Notes: generated from the sequence alone by a model not told the origin. A stretch of 64,000 nucleotides of DNA from Gordonia polyisoprenivorans NBRC 16320 = JCM 10675 (GCF_000241325.1 NZ_BAEI01000018.1:19336-83335), one strand, 5' to 3'. Counted from the first letter of the stretch, positions 19,969-30,374 are shown. Translations and numbers: made by a program.

Positions 19969-21957
19969 TCAGTCGTCCTTCATCGCGCCTGGCGCATTGG
20001 TCTGCACCTGCATCAGGAACTCGACGTTGGTCTTGGTCTTCTTGAGCTGGCTGATCAACAGGTCGATCGCCTGCTGCGAATCGAGGCCGCTCAGCACACG
20101 ACGGAGTTTGTAGACGATCCCGAATTCCTCGGGCGACATCAACAGCTCGTCCTTACGTGTGCTCGACTGATTGACGTCGACGGCCGGGAACACCCGGCGG
20201 TCGGCGATCTTGCGGTCGAGTTTGAGTTCGGCGTTACCGGTGCCCTTGAATTCCTCGAAGATCACCGTGTCGCCGGTGGAGCCCGTCTCGACCAGCGCGG
20301 AGGCGATGATCGTCAGCGACCCGCCGTTCTCGATATTGCGCGCGGCGCCGAGGAAACGCTTCGGCGGATACAGCGCGGTCGAGTCGACACCACCGGAGAG
20401 GATGCGACCCGACGCCGGCGAGGCGTTGTTGTAGGCGCGACCGAGACGGGTGATGGAGTCGAGCAACACCACGACATCCTTGCCACCCTCGACCAGACGC
20501 TTGGCGCGCTCGATGGCCAGCTCGGCGACGGAGGTGTGATCTGACGGCGGACGGTCGAACGTCGAGGCGATGACCTCACCCTTGACCGAGCGCTGCATAT
20601 CGGTCACCTCTTCGGGGCGCTCGTCGACGAGCACCACCATGAGATGGCATTCCGGGTTGTTGGTGGTGATTGCGTTCGCGATGTCCTGGATGATCGTGGT
20701 CTTACCGGCCTTCGGCGGCGACACGATCAATGCTCGCTGCCCCTTGCCGATCGGCATGATCAGATCGATCACGCGGGTCGACAGGCGATCAGGGGTCGTC
20801 TCCAGGCGCAGGCGCTGATTCGGATAGAGCGGTGTCAGCTTGCCGAACTCCGGGCGCTTTCTGGCGGCCTCGACCTCGGCACCGTTGACGGTGTCGAGTC
20901 GCACCAGCGGATTGAACTTCTGCCGCTGATTGGGCTGCTCACCCTCGCGGGGCACCTTCACCGCACCGGTGATGGCGTCACCGCGGCGTAAGCCGTTCTT
21001 GCGCACGAGATTCATCGAGACGTATACGTCGTTGGGGCCGGCGAGGTACCCCGAGGTGCGGACGAACGCGTAGTTGTCGAGCACATCGAGAATGCCCGCG
21101 ACGGGAGCGATGACGTCGTCCTCGGAGATCTGCGGCTCGCCCGAGGTGTTCTCGCGGTCGCGCCCACGACGCCGCTCGCGGAACCGACGTCCGCGGCGTC
21201 GGCCGCCCTGGTCGTCGTCGTCGTCGCGGTTGTTGTCGCGGTTGCCGTTCTGGCCCTGCCCGCCCTGGTTGTTACCGCCCTGGTTGTTACCGCCCTGGTT
21301 GTTACCGCCGTTCCGGTTGCCCTCGCGATTCTGGCCCGACTCGCGGTTCTGGCCACCCTCACGGTTCTGGTTGTTGCGGTTGCGATTGCGGTTGCGCTGG
21401 TTGCCCGACGCGTCGTCGCCCTCGGCGTCGGCGCGATTGTCGCGCCGCTCGGTGCGGGCCTCGCCGCCACCGCTCGTCGACTCGCCGGAAGTGTCGGTGG
21501 ACTCGCGCTCGGAGCGCTTCTTCGGTGCCGCGTCGGTCTTCTCGGCGCCGGCTGCGGCGTCGGAGTCCGCGGCAGACGTCCGGGAGGTGCCGTTCTCGCG
21601 TGCGCTGGTCTCGCCTGCGCCGGTCTCGGCGGCGCCGTTCTTGCTCGCGCGTCCACGCGCCGGACGGCCGGTGGGCTCGTCGGCGGTGATCGTCATCTGT
21701 TCGGGGGAACCGGCCTTGGCCTGCTCGCCGGTTTTCGGCGATCCGCCGGACTGGCGCTCCTTGATCGCAGCGATGAGGTCACCCTTGCGCATGCCTGAGG
21801 TGCCCTTGATGCCCAGTTCCCCGGCGAGCGCACGGAGTTCGCTCAGCACCATGCCGGACAGTCCGGTTCGGGCGCTGCGGGCGCGGGTCTTCGGCGCCGC
21901 CGCTTCGGTGGTCGTGTCTGCGGAAGCGGGTGCGGTGATCAGGTCCGTATCGGTCAC
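19969..21957 (-). CDS. rho: Transcription termination factor Rho
   Basis: The Rho hexamer is an RNA-dependent ATPase and translocase that ends transcription. I start it at GTG 21957 (VTDTDLITAPAS, with AAAGGAC upstream), giving 662 residues; mycobacterial Rho begins MTDTDL. An N-terminal SAP-like segment (LSELRALAGELGIKGTSGMRKGDLIAAI) is followed by about 200 low-complexity residues rich in Asn, Gly, Arg, Asp and Glu, including three NNQGG repeats. The RNA-binding domain comes next (ILDVLDNYAFVRTSGYLAGPNDVYVS), then the ATPase core with Walker A SPPKAGKTT, the Q-loop region TRLGRAYN, and the R-loop VFPAVDVNQSSTRKDELL. Large N-terminal insertions are known for actinobacterial Rho. Confidence 0.96.
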   Translation of the reverse strand: MTDTDLITAPASADTTTEAAAPKTRARSARTGLSGMVLSELRALAGELGIKGTSGMRKGDLIAAIKERQSGGSPKTGEQAKAGSPEQMTITADEPTGRPARGRASKNGAAETGAGETSARENGTSRTSAADSDAAAGAEKTDAAPKKRSERESTDTSGESTSGGGEARTERRDNRADAEGDDASGNQRNRNRNRNNQNREGGQNRESGQNREGNRNGGNNQGGNNQGGNNQGGQGQNGNRDNNRDDDDDQGGRRRGRRFRERRRGRDRENTSGEPQISEDDVIAPVAGILDVLDNYAFVRTSGYLAGPNDVYVSMNLVRKNGLRRGDAITGAVKVPREGEQPNQRQKFNPLVRLDTVNGAEVEAARKRPEFGKLTPLYPNQRLRLETTPDRLSTRVIDLIMPIGKGQRALIVSPPKAGKTTIIQDIANAITTNNPECHLMVVLVDERPEEVTDMQRSVKGEVIASTFDRPPSDHTSVAELAIERAKRLVEGGKDVVVLLDSITRLGRAYNNASPASGRILSGGVDSTALYPPKRFLGAARNIENGGSLTIIASALVETGSTGDTVIFEEFKGTGNAELKLDRKIADRRVFPAVDVNQSSTRKDELLMSPEEFGIVYKLRRVLSGLDSQQAIDLLISQLKKTKTNVEFLMQVQTNAPGAMKDD
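21260..21304 (-). repeat. Three tandem 15-bp repeats inside rho
   Basis: CCGCCCTGGTTGTTA is repeated three times in tandem without a mismatch. On the coding strand each unit gives Asn-Asn-Gln-Gly-Gly. The repeats lie within the low-complexity insertion and keep the frame, so copy number could vary between strains without breaking rho. Confidence 0.95.
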
Positions 21958-22269
21958 GGATGTCCTTTCATTCCCTTGCAAACCGTGTGCCGCAAGGGGC
22001 TTCATTCCGCCGTCGCCCTCGGTTGTCAGATGCCGAGGTTCGTCGGGCATGCCCGCCCTCGGTGGACGGGTGAGAGATCGTGGTCTCCGGCTGCGAGTGT
22101 CACTCCTGTACTCGGGTGCGCCAGTTGGGTGCCGGCTCGAGGAGGTGATTGTCGGGTCGGTATCGGTGAACCGTTCGTTCCGCTGTGGAGGCGGCTCCTC
22201 CACGGAGTGGACCACCAAGCTGATTACCCGAGAACATGGCTGAACGAGCCTTCGCGGCTAGACGAGGAT

Positions 22270-22298
22270 ATGATAACGCGTCGTCCCAGATGGGGCAA
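22270..22298 (-). promoter_or_regulatory. Predicted rho promoter
   Basis: On the minus strand TTGCCC (22293-22298, 4/6 match to -35) and TATCAT (22270-22275, 5/6 match to -10) are separated by exactly 17 bp. This would start transcription near 22262, about 300 nt before the rho GTG. Confidence 0.55.
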
Positions 22299-22302
22299 CA
22301 CG

Positions 22303-22368
22303 CCGTGTCCCCGCCGTATTCCGTGTCCCTGCGGTACTCCGTGTCCCTGAGGTACTCCGTGCCGCATT
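22303..22368. repeat. 18-bp tandem repeats upstream of the rho promoter
   Basis: There are three full units (22303-22320, 22321-22338, 22339-22356) of the pattern CCGTGTCCCTGNGGTACT and a partial fourth (22357-22368). Units two and three differ by one base. They lie directly upstream of the predicted -35 box of rho, with a helical period of nearly two turns. Confidence 0.85.
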
Positions 22369-22470
22369 CGGCGTGTGCATTCCCCGCTCGTCCTCCCCGA
22401 CGTCATCACATCCCGACCCCCACCGGCTCGACCTCGGCGAATGGGTCGTTGCCCGTGCCGGCCTCGGGCG

Positions 22471-23412
22471 TCAGCCTATCTCGACTCCGCCCGCGATTTC
22501 GACGGTCTGCGGAACGAATCCGTACTCGATTCCGAGGTCACGGGCGTCGGATGGGAGCGGTGCACCGCCGAGGACCAGTACGCTCGGTCCCGCGCCGGAG
22601 ACCGTGGCCGCATGTCCCCGCTTGCGCAGCGCGGCGACGAGCTCTGCGGTCGGTCCCATCGCGGCTGCCCGGTATGGCTGGTGCAGACGATCCTCGGTGG
22701 CCGCGAGCAGGCAACTAGGGTCGCTGGTCAGCGCAACCACCGCCAGGGCCGCACGGCTCAGGTTGTGCACGGCGTCGGCGCGTGGCACCTCGTCGGGCAG
22801 CAGTCCGCGCGTGAAGGCGGTCGACGACTCGGTGGACGGCACGAACACGGTGGCGCTGATGTCGGGGTGCACCCGAAGACCACGAGCCTGGTAGCGGTCG
22901 CGGTCGTCGGTGCGTTCGGTCCAGGTCACCACGGCCGAGCCGAGTACCGATGCGGCGGCGTTGTCCGGGTGACCTTCGAACTCGCTGGAGAGTTGCACGA
23001 GTTCGTCGGTGGTCAGCGGTGCGGCGACCCCCGACGCCGCCAGTAGTCCCGACGCGGCGGCCAGGCCGGAGACCGAGGCGGCCGCCGACGATCCCAGACC
23101 GCGCGAGTGCGGGATGACGTTGACGCAGCGCAGGTGCATGCCGGACACCGAGAAGCCGGCGTGCGCCAGACCGCTCAGGATGGCGCGCACGACGAGATGG
23201 TTCGCGTCGAGAGGAACCTGCTCGGCCGCCTCACCGATCACCTCGACCGTGAGCCCGGTGTCGGTGGTCGTGACCGTCACCTCGTCGTGGATGCCGAGCG
23301 CGATACCGAGGCAGTCGAATCCCGGCCCCAGGTTCGCACTCGACGCCGGAACCCGAACCCGAGTTGAAATACCTTCGGGCAGTTGCCGATACACCGTGTC
23401 CGGGGTGACCAT
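22471..23412 (-). CDS. thrB: Homoserine kinase
   Basis: It phosphorylates homoserine to O-phosphohomoserine with ATP, the step before threonine synthase. This GHMP-family kinase has the ATP loop HSRGLGSSAAASVSGLAAA near residue 105 (numbered from the chosen start) and the N-terminal VRVPASSANLGPGFDCLGIALG. I use ATG 23412 (MVTPDTVYRQLPEG), 313 residues, because it lies 7 nt after the thrC stop and fits the family start. An earlier ATG at 23439 would add nine residues and overlap thrC; neither has a strong Shine-Dalgarno. It is last in the minus-strand amino-acid cluster. Confidence 0.93.
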   Translation of the reverse strand: MVTPDTVYRQLPEGISTRVRVPASSANLGPGFDCLGIALGIHDEVTVTTTDTGLTVEVIGEAAEQVPLDANHLVVRAILSGLAHAGFSVSGMHLRCVNVIPHSRGLGSSAAASVSGLAAASGLLAASGVAAPLTTDELVQLSSEFEGHPDNAAASVLGSAVVTWTERTDDRDRYQARGLRVHPDISATVFVPSTESSTAFTRGLLPDEVPRADAVHNLSRAALAVVALTSDPSCLLAATEDRLHQPYRAAAMGPTAELVAALRKRGHAATVSGAGPSVLVLGGAPLPSDARDLGIEYGFVPQTVEIAGGVEIG

Positions 23413-23419
23413 GAGCGAT

Positions 23420-24514
23420 TCAGGCGACGCCGAGGGCATGGGCCACCGCCACCGGGTCGACGTCGATCGCTTCCACCTCGGGCATCCCCGACAACGCGGT
23501 GTCGGGATCCTTGAGTCCGTTGCCGGTCACGGTGCACACGACGGTTTCCCCGGCACGCACCCAGCCCTCCTCACGCGCGGCGAGCAGGCCCGCGACACTG
23601 GCCGCCGACGCGGGTTCGACGAAGACACCCTCGCGGCCCGCGACGAGACGGTAGGCCTCGAGCAACTTCTCGTCGGTGGCGGCGCGGAACTGCCCGCCGG
23701 ATTCGTCCTTGGCGGCCACGGCCTGATGCCAGCTGGCCGGGTTACCGATCCGGATCGCGGTGGCGATGGTCTCCGGGTCGGCCACGGGCTCCCCGCTGAC
23801 CAGCGGCGCCGCGCCGGCCGCCTGGACACCGAGCATGCGCGGACGCGACGAGGCGATCCCGTCGGTGTGGTACTCCGAGTAGCCCTTCCAGTAGGCGGTG
23901 ATGTTGCCGGCGTTGCCGACCGGCAACGCATGGACATCAGGAGCGCGGCCGAGGACGTCGACGATCTCGAAGGCCGCGGTCTTCTGCCCCTCGATGCGGG
24001 CCGGGTTGACCGAGTTGACGAGCTCGATCTCGGTGAATTCGGCGGTCGCCTTGCGGGCGAGCTCCAGACAGTCGTCGAAGTTGCCCTGCACCTGAATGAT
24101 CTTGGCGCCGTGCATGACCGCCTGCGCGAGCTTGCCCATCGCGATCTTGCCCTGCGGGATCAGCACCGCACAGGTGATCCCGGCGCGGGTGGCGTAGGCG
24201 GCCGCCGACGCCGAGGTGTTGCCGGTGGACGCGCACAGCACCGCGGTCTTGCCGTTGTTGACCGCGTTGGAGACGGCCATGGTCATACCGCGGTCCTTGA
24301 ACGACCCGGTCGGATTCAGACCCTCCACCTTGAGGTACACCTCGCAGCCGGTGAGCTCCGAGAGATACGGCGCCGCAACGAGCGGGGTCGCGCCCTCGAG
24401 CAGGGTGATCACCTTCCAGTCGTCGGCGACCGGCAACCGCGACCGGTAGGCCTCGATGAGTCCGGGCCACCCCGAATGCACGGGGGCGAGCGGGGTCGAC
24501 GGGGCGTCAGTCAT
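23420..24514 (-). CDS. thrC: Threonine synthase
   Basis: This PLP enzyme turns O-phosphohomoserine into threonine and phosphate. The 364 residues contain [20 protein letters not shown] (about 50-70), where the Lys of SFKDRG holds PLP, and the phosphate-binding glycine loop [17 protein letters not shown]. It belongs to the short class typical of mycobacteria. The ATG at 24514 overlaps the end of hom by 8 nt, which indicates translational coupling. Confidence 0.96.
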   Translation of the reverse strand: MTDAPSTPLAPVHSGWPGLIEAYRSRLPVADDWKVITLLEGATPLVAAPYLSELTGCEVYLKVEGLNPTGSFKDRGMTMAVSNAVNNGKTAVLCASTGNTSASAAAYATRAGITCAVLIPQGKIAMGKLAQAVMHGAKIIQVQGNFDDCLELARKATAEFTEIELVNSVNPARIEGQKTAAFEIVDVLGRAPDVHALPVGNAGNITAYWKGYSEYHTDGIASSRPRMLGVQAAGAAPLVSGEPVADPETIATAIRIGNPASWHQAVAAKDESGGQFRAATDEKLLEAYRLVAGREGVFVEPASAASVAGLLAAREEGWVRAGETVVCTVTGNGLKDPDTALSGMPEVEAIDVDPVAVAHALGVA

Positions 24515-25841
24515 CGGTACCTTCCAATCGCAGAACACTCGACACCTTGAGTACTTCGTCCATGTCTTCCAGTGCCGCAACGCATTCGGACTGAGCACGG
24601 TCGGGAGCGCGGTGGGTCACGACGATCAGCCGGGCATCCTCTCCCGCGCCTTCCTGCCGTACGGCGGCCAGACTGACCGAACGCTTGGAGAACTCACTGG
24701 CGATCTGCGCGAGCACTCCGGGGCGGTCGGCGACCCGCATCGACACGTAGTAGCGGGTGGGCACGTCGCCGATCGACGCGATGGGCAGTTTGGCGTAGGT
24801 GGACTCCAACGGTCCACGACCTCCGTGCACCTTGTTGCGGGCGGCCATCACCAGGTCGCCGAGGACCGCCGAGGCGGTCGGTGCCCCGCCGGCGCCTTGT
24901 CCGTAGAACATCAATCTCCCAGCGTTCTGTGCCTCGACGACGACGGCGTTGAATGCACCGCCGACCGTCGCGAGCGGATGGCTCAACGGGATCAGCGCCG
25001 GATAGACACGAGCGGAAACACGTTGCGTGCCATCGGTATCGCGCACACGTTCGCAGATCGAGAGCAGCTTGATGGTGCAGTCGAACTTGCGGGCGGCGAG
25101 CAGATCGGCGGAGGTCACCGCGGTGATGCCCTCGCGGTACACATCCGCGGCGGTGACCCGGGTGTGGAAGGCGATGGACGCGAGGATCGCCGCCTTCGCC
25201 GCCGCGTCGTATCCCTCGACGTCGGCCGTGGGATCGGCCTCGGCGTAACCGAGCCGACCGGCCTCGGCGAGCACCACGTCGTAATCGTCACCGTCGGCAT
25301 CCATCGCCGACAGGATGAAATTGGTGGTGCCGTTGACGATTCCGGCCACCCGCTCGACGGTGTCGCCGGCCAGCGACTGCGTCAGCGGACGGATCACCGG
25401 GATGGCACCGGCCACCGCCGCCTCGAAGTACAGGTCGGCGCGGGCGGTCGCGGCCGCGGTCGCGAGTTCGCCGGTGTATTCGGCCAGCAGTGCCTTGTTG
25501 GCCGTGACGACCGACTTGCCGCTCTCGAGCGCATGACGGATCAGGCTGCGGGCCGGGTCGATTCCGCCCATCAGCTCGACCACGACGTCGACGTCGTCAC
25601 GGGCGACCAACGACCCCGGGTCGTCGGTGAGCAGCTCGGAGTCGATCTTGCGGGGTTTGGCGAGATCGCGCACCGCCACGCCACGCACCTCGAGTCGCGC
25701 GCCCACCCGGGCGCGCAGATCGTCGGCACTCTCCTCGAGAATGCGCACGACCTCGGTGCCGACGTTGCCCATACCGAGCACCGCGACTCCGATGGATCGT
25801 GTCTGTGTACCCGCTCCGGTGGGGTCTTGTGTCTGGCTCAC
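24507..25841 (-). CDS. hom: Homoserine dehydrogenase
   Basis: It reduces aspartate semialdehyde to homoserine with NAD(P)H, the branch point to threonine, methionine and isoleucine. The N-terminal Rossmann motif is [19 protein letters not shown]. The catalytic part has [38 protein letters not shown] and the Lys-containing [17 protein letters not shown]-terminal ACT domain ([36 protein letters not shown]) probably gives threonine feedback. The 444-residue protein starts at GTG 25841, immediately after the lysA stop; GGAGGTGA inside the last lysA codons is its ribosome-binding site. Confidence 0.96.
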   Translation of the reverse strand: MSQTQDPTGAGTQTRSIGVAVLGMGNVGTEVVRILEESADDLRARVGARLEVRGVAVRDLAKPRKIDSELLTDDPGSLVARDDVDVVVELMGGIDPARSLIRHALESGKSVVTANKALLAEYTGELATAAATARADLYFEAAVAGAIPVIRPLTQSLAGDTVERVAGIVNGTTNFILSAMDADGDDYDVVLAEAGRLGYAEADPTADVEGYDAAAKAAILASIAFHTRVTAADVYREGITAVTSADLLAARKFDCTIKLLSICERVRDTDGTQRVSARVYPALIPLSHPLATVGGAFNAVVVEAQNAGRLMFYGQGAGGAPTASAVLGDLVMAARNKVHGGRGPLESTYAKLPIASIGDVPTRYYVSMRVADRPGVLAQIASEFSKRSVSLAAVRQEGAGEDARLIVVTHRAPDRAQSECVAALEDMDEVLKVSSVLRLEGTDD

Positions 25842-27260
25842 CTAGGTCACCTCCAGCCTCAGGAAATCGTCGATCGTCTCTCGCCGCAGGATCACCCGGG
25901 CCGTCCCGTCGGCAACACCGACGACGGCCGGGCGGGTGACCATGTTGTACCGCGAGGACATCGAATAACAGTAAGCCCCGGTCGCAGCCACCGCGATCAG
26001 GTCACCGGGCGCCAGATCCTCCGGCAGCCAGCAGTCCTTGATGACGATATCGCCGCTCTCACAATGCTTTCCGACGACGCGACTGACCACCGCGGGGGCG
26101 TCGGACACCCGCGAGACCAACCGCACGTCGTACTCGGCCTGATAGAGCACCGTGCGGATGTTGTCGCTCATGCCGCCGTCGACCGACACGTACCGTCGAA
26201 TCGCTCCCCCACCGAGTTCGACGTCCTTGATGGTGCCGACGCGGTAGAGGGTGATGGTGCCGGGGCCGGCGATCGCGCGGCCGGGCTCGACCGCGAGCGT
26301 CGGCATCGGCAGCCCGACCGCCGCCGATTCGCGCTTGACGATCTCGGCCAGAGTTTGTGCCACCGCGACGACCGGCAACGGCCGATCCTCCGGAACATAG
26401 GAGATACCCAGTCCCCCACCGAGATCCACGATCGACATCTGCGAGGTCTTGTCCACGCCGAACTCGGCGACCACGTCGTGCAGCAGGCCGAGGACACGGT
26501 GTGCGGCGAGCTCGAAGCCGTCCATGTCGAAGATCTGCGACCCGATGTGACTGTGGAGGCCGACCAGCCGCAGGTTGTCGGTCGCGAAGACACGGCGGAC
26601 CGCTTCCATGGCGACCCCGCCGGTCAACGCGAAACCGAACTTCTGGTCCTCGTGCGCGGTCGCGATGAATTCGTGGGTGTGGGCCTCGACGCCGACGGTG
26701 ACCCGGATCAGCACGTCGGCGACGAGTCCCCGTTCGCCGGCGAGTGCGTCGAGTCGCTCGATCTCGGTCATCGAGTCGCAGACGATGTGCCCGACTCCCG
26801 CATCGAGTGCCGCGGCGAGCTCGGCAACACTTTTGTTGTTGCCGTGGAAGGCGATTCGCTCGGGCGGGAACCCGGCGTGCAACGCGATCGCCAGCTCACC
26901 ACCGGAGCACACGTCGATCGACAAGCCCTCCTGATCGACCCACTTCGCGATCTCGGTGCACAGGAAGGCTTTTGACGCGTAGTGCACGCGACCGTAGGGC
27001 CCGAAGGCGTCGATCATGTCCGCGCAGCGCGACCGGAAATCGGACTCGTCGATGACGAACAACGGCGTGTCGAAGGTCTCGGCGAGTTCGCTCACCCCGA
27101 CCCCGGCGATCTGCAGTTCACCCGAGGAGTCGCGAACGGCGTTGCGCGGCCACACCTGGGCCGGGATCTCGGCGAGCACCGCGGGATCGTTGGGTTTCTG
27201 CGCCAGATGCGGGGCAGCCACGAGGTCGGCGTGCCGAGGCCCGGCGGGGTGGGCGTTCAC
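25842..27260 (-). CDS. lysA: Diaminopimelate decarboxylase
   Basis: This PLP enzyme decarboxylates meso-diaminopimelate to lysine, the last step of the pathway that also feeds peptidoglycan. The PLP lysine is in [17 protein letters not shown] and the glycine-rich phosphate loop in LGGGLGISY. The substrate signature is [11 protein letters not shown]. The GTG at 27260 overlaps the argS stop by 4 nt and gives 472 residues. The first 35 residues ([20 protein letters not shown]) precede the family block [19 protein letters not shown]. It is a fold-type III alanine-racemase-like barrel. Confidence 0.96.
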   Translation of the reverse strand: MNAHPAGPRHADLVAAPHLAQKPNDPAVLAEIPAQVWPRNAVRDSSGELQIAGVGVSELAETFDTPLFVIDESDFRSRCADMIDAFGPYGRVHYASKAFLCTEIAKWVDQEGLSIDVCSGGELAIALHAGFPPERIAFHGNNKSVAELAAALDAGVGHIVCDSMTEIERLDALAGERGLVADVLIRVTVGVEAHTHEFIATAHEDQKFGFALTGGVAMEAVRRVFATDNLRLVGLHSHIGSQIFDMDGFELAAHRVLGLLHDVVAEFGVDKTSQMSIVDLGGGLGISYVPEDRPLPVVAVAQTLAEIVKRESAAVGLPMPTLAVEPGRAIAGPGTITLYRVGTIKDVELGGGAIRRYVSVDGGMSDNIRTVLYQAEYDVRLVSRVSDAPAVVSRVVGKHCESGDIVIKDCWLPEDLAPGDLIAVAATGAYCYSMSSRYNMVTRPAVVGVADGTARVILRRETIDDFLRLEVT

Positions 27261-28909
27261 ATCCGCTCCGGTGCGCCGACGCCGACCAGGGCCAATCCGT
27301 TGGCCAGGACCTGACGGCTCGCCGCACACAGGGCCAGCCGGGCGCGGTGGATGTCGCCGGCCTCTTCGTCGCCCTGCGGCAACACGCGGCAGTGCGCGTA
27401 GAAGCGGTGATAGGTCCCGGCGAGGCTCTCGAGGTAGCGGCAGATACGGTGCGGCTCACGCAGAGTCGCGGCGGTCGCGACCACCTCGTCGAAATCACCG
27501 AGGGTCTTGATGAGGTCGCCCTCTTCGGCGGTGTCGAGCAGGTCGAGGTGCTCGGTGCTCGCCGAGAGCCCGAGGTCGTCGGCGTTGCGTCCGAGTGCGG
27601 CGAGGCGGGCATGCGCGTACTGCACGTAGTACACCGGGTTGTCGTTGGACTGCTTGGCGAGCAGATCGAGGTCGATGTCGATGTTGACGTCGATCGACGA
27701 GCGGATCAGCGCGTACCGAGCGGCGTCCACACCGACCGCGTCGACGAGGTCGTCGAGGGTGATGACCGTGCCGGCACGCTTGCTCATCCGCACCGGCTTG
27801 CCGTCGCGCACGAGGTTCACCATCTGCCCGATCAGCACCTCGACGGTCTCCGGGTCGTCACCGAGGGAGGCCGCGGCCGCCTTGAGCCGCTTGATGTATC
27901 CGTGGTGGTCGGCGCCGAGCATGTAGATGCACAGGTTGAAGCCCCGGTTGCGTTTGTCGCGGTAGTAGGCGATGTCGCCGGCGATGTAGGCGGCCTCGCC
28001 GTCACTCTTGATGACGACGCGATCCTTGTCGTCGCCGTACTGTTCGGTGCGCAGCCACCAGGCGCCGTCGGACTCGTACAGGTTGCCGTTGGCCTTGAGC
28101 TCGGCGATGCACTCGTCGACGAGCCCGGTCTCGAACATCTTGTTCTCGTGGGTGAAGACGTCGAAGTCGGTGCCGAACTCGTGCAGGCTCTTCTTGATGT
28201 GGTCGAACATCAAATCGACGCCCACGGCACGGAAGGTCTCGACCCGCTGCGCCTCCGGCTGGTCGAGGACATCGGGAACATGCTCGGTGACCTGACGCGC
28301 GATGTCGACGATGTACTCGCCCGCGTACCCGTCCTCGGGCGTCGGCTCGCCGAGTGCCGCGGCCTCCAGCGACCGCGCGAATCGGTCGATCTGGGCGCCG
28401 TGGTCGTTGAAGTAGTACTCGCGCGTCACCGCCGCTCCTCGTGCGGCGAGCACACGTCCGAGTGCATCGCCGACCGCGGCCCACCGGGTGCCACCGAGAT
28501 GGATCGGCCCGGTCGGGTTGGCCGAGACGAATTCGAGGTTGATCACCTTGTCGGCGAATTCGTCGCCGCGACCGTACTGCGTGCCCCGGTCGAGGACCGT
28601 CGCGACGACGGTGTTCTGCGCGGCCGCCGCCAACCAGATGTTGACGAATCCGGGGCCCGCGACCTCGGCCTTGGCGATCCCAGCGGCGGCAGCGAAGGCG
28701 TCGGCCAGCCATCCGGCGAGCTCACGCGGATTCACCCCGAGCTTCTTGCCCAGTTGTAGTGCGACGTTGGTGGCGTAATCACCGTGGTCGGCATGGCGCG
28801 GTCGCTCGATGACCACGGCGTCGGGGACCAATGACGTATCGAGGTCATGGTCTGCCACGACGGTGCGGGTGACAGAGCTCAGCAGCGCGGCGAGATCGGC
28901 GGGAGTCAC
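27257..28909 (-). CDS. argS: Arginyl-tRNA synthetase
   Basis: This class I synthetase attaches arginine to its tRNAs. The 550-residue protein starts at GTG 28909 ([13 protein letters not shown]), as in mycobacteria. The HIGH-type motif is in [22 protein letters not shown] and the KMSKS-type motif is [18 protein letters not shown] near residue 385. The anticodon-binding helical C terminus ends [10 protein letters not shown]. It opens the minus-strand run argS-lysA-hom-thrC-thrB. In corynebacteria argS-lysA transcription is known to respond to arginine and lysine; I see no operator or attenuator here that I could defend. Confidence 0.96.
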   Translation of the reverse strand: MTPADLAALLSSVTRTVVADHDLDTSLVPDAVVIERPRHADHGDYATNVALQLGKKLGVNPRELAGWLADAFAAAAGIAKAEVAGPGFVNIWLAAAAQNTVVATVLDRGTQYGRGDEFADKVINLEFVSANPTGPIHLGGTRWAAVGDALGRVLAARGAAVTREYYFNDHGAQIDRFARSLEAAALGEPTPEDGYAGEYIVDIARQVTEHVPDVLDQPEAQRVETFRAVGVDLMFDHIKKSLHEFGTDFDVFTHENKMFETGLVDECIAELKANGNLYESDGAWWLRTEQYGDDKDRVVIKSDGEAAYIAGDIAYYRDKRNRGFNLCIYMLGADHHGYIKRLKAAAASLGDDPETVEVLIGQMVNLVRDGKPVRMSKRAGTVITLDDLVDAVGVDAARYALIRSSIDVNIDIDLDLLAKQSNDNPVYYVQYAHARLAALGRNADDLGLSASTEHLDLLDTAEEGDLIKTLGDFDEVVATAATLREPHRICRYLESLAGTYHRFYAHCRVLPQGDEEAGDIHRARLALCAASRQVLANGLALVGVGAPERM

Positions 28910-28993
28910 AACACACCATCCTATGGTCCCGCCGCAGGCCGGGAACAATCGGCTCGACCGGGCCCGCGCTGCCCGGCCGCTCCGCGGGACACG

Positions 28994-29872
28994 TCAGGCG
29001 GCCGGCGTCGGGTCGAACTCCTCGACGACGGGTTCGGTCCCGGCCCGCAGGGTGACGAACGACCATTCCGGCACCGCCGTCCAATGCGTGTCCCGGTACT
29101 CCAGTTCGAGCGGCTCGGACACCAGAATCCGGCCGTCGGCGGGCAGCTCGATATGCGCTCCCGGATCGGCCGCCGACAACCGCATGTGTCCCGTCGAGTG
29201 ATACAGCGTGCGCGAGGACCGGTCGCTCGAGTACCTCAGCGCGTAGAGCGCGTCGCCGTCGGCGGCGCAGAAGGTACCGACAAAGGGTTCGACGACGCCG
29301 TGGTCGGCGCGCGCCCGCTCGATACGGGCCACCATCCGCGCGAACGCGCCCTTCGGGTCGCTCGCCAGTCCGTAGGTCAGGGCGAGGAAGAAGCACACCT
29401 CGGTGTCGGCGTTGCCCTCCACGAACGGGTACAGCTCGGGATCGATGTCGAAGGTCAGGTCCCGCTTGAGATCCGAGAACCGCGGAATCTCCCCGTTGTG
29501 CTGAAACAGCCAGCGCCCGTGCACGAACGGATGGCAGTTCACACGTTCGGTGGTGCCGCCGAGCGCCGCGCGCACATGCGCGAGGAACATCGGTGACCGG
29601 ATCTGCTCGGCGAGTCGCTGCAGGTTGTGGTCGCTCCAGGCGGGCCGGGTGTCGCGGTATTGGCCGGGAAAATCGCGATCGCCGTACCACCCGAATCCGA
29701 AGCCGTCGCCGTTGGTCGGCCAGTCGTGATGCCGAATCATCGTCGTCATCGGCGAGCCCGGGAGATAGAGCTGACGCGCCTCGAAGCTCTGGTCGACCAG
29801 CGAGTGCGACGGCCTGGTCAGCAGGTCCTCGAGATGAATCGGGGAACCGGTGTAGGCCAGCCAGCGACACAT
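28994..29872 (-). CDS. Class II glutamine amidotransferase (EgtC/YafJ type)
   Basis: This 292-residue Ntn-hydrolase has the catalytic Cys at position 2 (MCRWLAYTG), exposed after Met removal. Further family blocks are NGDGFGFGWYGD, LAHVRAALGGTTERVNCHPFVHGRWLFQHNGEIP and VEGNADTEVCFFLAL. In mycobacteria one such protein, EgtC, removes the glutamate from the ergothioneine intermediate. This gene is not next to egtB or egtD, so a general YafJ-like amidase is equally likely. The ATG start at 29872 is chosen because an extension would bury the nucleophile. The next gene is divergent, 90 nt away. Confidence 0.85.
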   Translation of the reverse strand: MCRWLAYTGSPIHLEDLLTRPSHSLVDQSFEARQLYLPGSPMTTMIRHHDWPTNGDGFGFGWYGDRDFPGQYRDTRPAWSDHNLQRLAEQIRSPMFLAHVRAALGGTTERVNCHPFVHGRWLFQHNGEIPRFSDLKRDLTFDIDPELYPFVEGNADTEVCFFLALTYGLASDPKGAFARMVARIERARADHGVVEPFVGTFCAADGDALYALRYSSDRSSRTLYHSTGHMRLSAADPGAHIELPADGRILVSEPLELEYRDTHWTAVPEWSFVTLRAGTEPVVEEFDPTPAA

Positions 29873-29962
29873 GGACCGACCGTAGCAATCACCCGCACCG
29901 CGCAATGCCCAACCGCAGCGGCTCGGCACCGGCAGACCTCGGCGAATCGATAGGGTGACCCC

Positions 29963-30340
29963 ATGATCCGAGCCATCCGCCTGCACAACGACGAGAACGG
30001 ACGTTCGCACGTCCGGCACGGACACATCGATCTGGTGGAGAACGCGGTGCGCTCGGCCGCGGCGGCCACGACGACCTCGGCGTTCCAGGAAACCGAGAGC
30101 GGCGGGTCACTCGATTGGCACACCGCGCCGCGACGGCAGTACGTGATCACCCTCGCGGGTGTTCTGGACTTCGTGACCCGCGACGGGGAGCAGTTCCGGC
30201 TCGAGCCGGGGATGGTGCTGGTGGCCGAGGACACCGTCGGCACCGGACATCGGTGGCATCTCGTGGGCCACGACCCGTGGCGCCGCCTCTACGTGGGGCT
30301 CGCCGAGGGCGCCGACAGCGGGTTTGTCCCCGACGCCTGA
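29963..30340 (+). CDS. Small cupin-fold protein
   Basis: This 125-residue single-domain cupin contains HTAPRRQYVITLAGVLDFVTRDGEQFRLEPGMVLVAEDTVGTGHRW, a beta-barrel pattern with one metal-type His (GHRWH) but without the complete HxH...E...H set. Function is unknown; such proteins often bind a small ligand or act as isomerases or dioxygenase relatives. It is transcribed divergently from the amidotransferase and convergently with the VOC gene. The ATG at 29963 is preceded by a weak AGGGTGA. Confidence 0.65.
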   Translation: MIRAIRLHNDENGRSHVRHGHIDLVENAVRSAAAATTTSAFQETESGGSLDWHTAPRRQYVITLAGVLDFVTRDGEQFRLEPGMVLVAEDTVGTGHRWHLVGHDPWRRLYVGLAEGADSGFVPDA

Positions 30341-30374
30341 GGTTCTGGCGAGCGCGCTCTCGTCGAGCGAGTTC

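Larger units (their letters stand above)
21958..22470. other. Rho leader and rho-thrB intergenic region
   Basis: There is no gene in these 513 bases. On the minus strand a sigma-A-type promoter (22270-22298) would give a rho transcript with a leader of about 300 nt; long rho leaders that allow autoregulation are known in other bacteria. The leader itself is GC-rich with no single dominant hairpin that I can fold by eye. Upstream of the promoter are four 18-bp repeat units (22303-22368). The rest, up to the end of thrB, shows nothing I recognise. Confidence 0.6.

Noticed and set aside
22303..22368. Short repeats upstream of rho considered as a CRISPR array
   Set aside because: Units are directly tandem with no spacers, only 18 bp, and no cas gene is near.
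23413..23439. Earlier thrB start at 23439
   Set aside because: Possible, but it overlaps thrC by 20 nt and adds residues not usual in the family; kept as an alternative only.
24456..26975. 839-codon plus-strand open frame opposite hom and lysA
   Set aside because: Covers two genes with clear catalytic motifs; the translation is His/Arg/Asp-rich without domains.
28910..28993. Amino-acid attenuator or T-box before argS
   Set aside because: Only 84 bases separate argS from the amidotransferase gene and no leader peptide or T-box element is visible.
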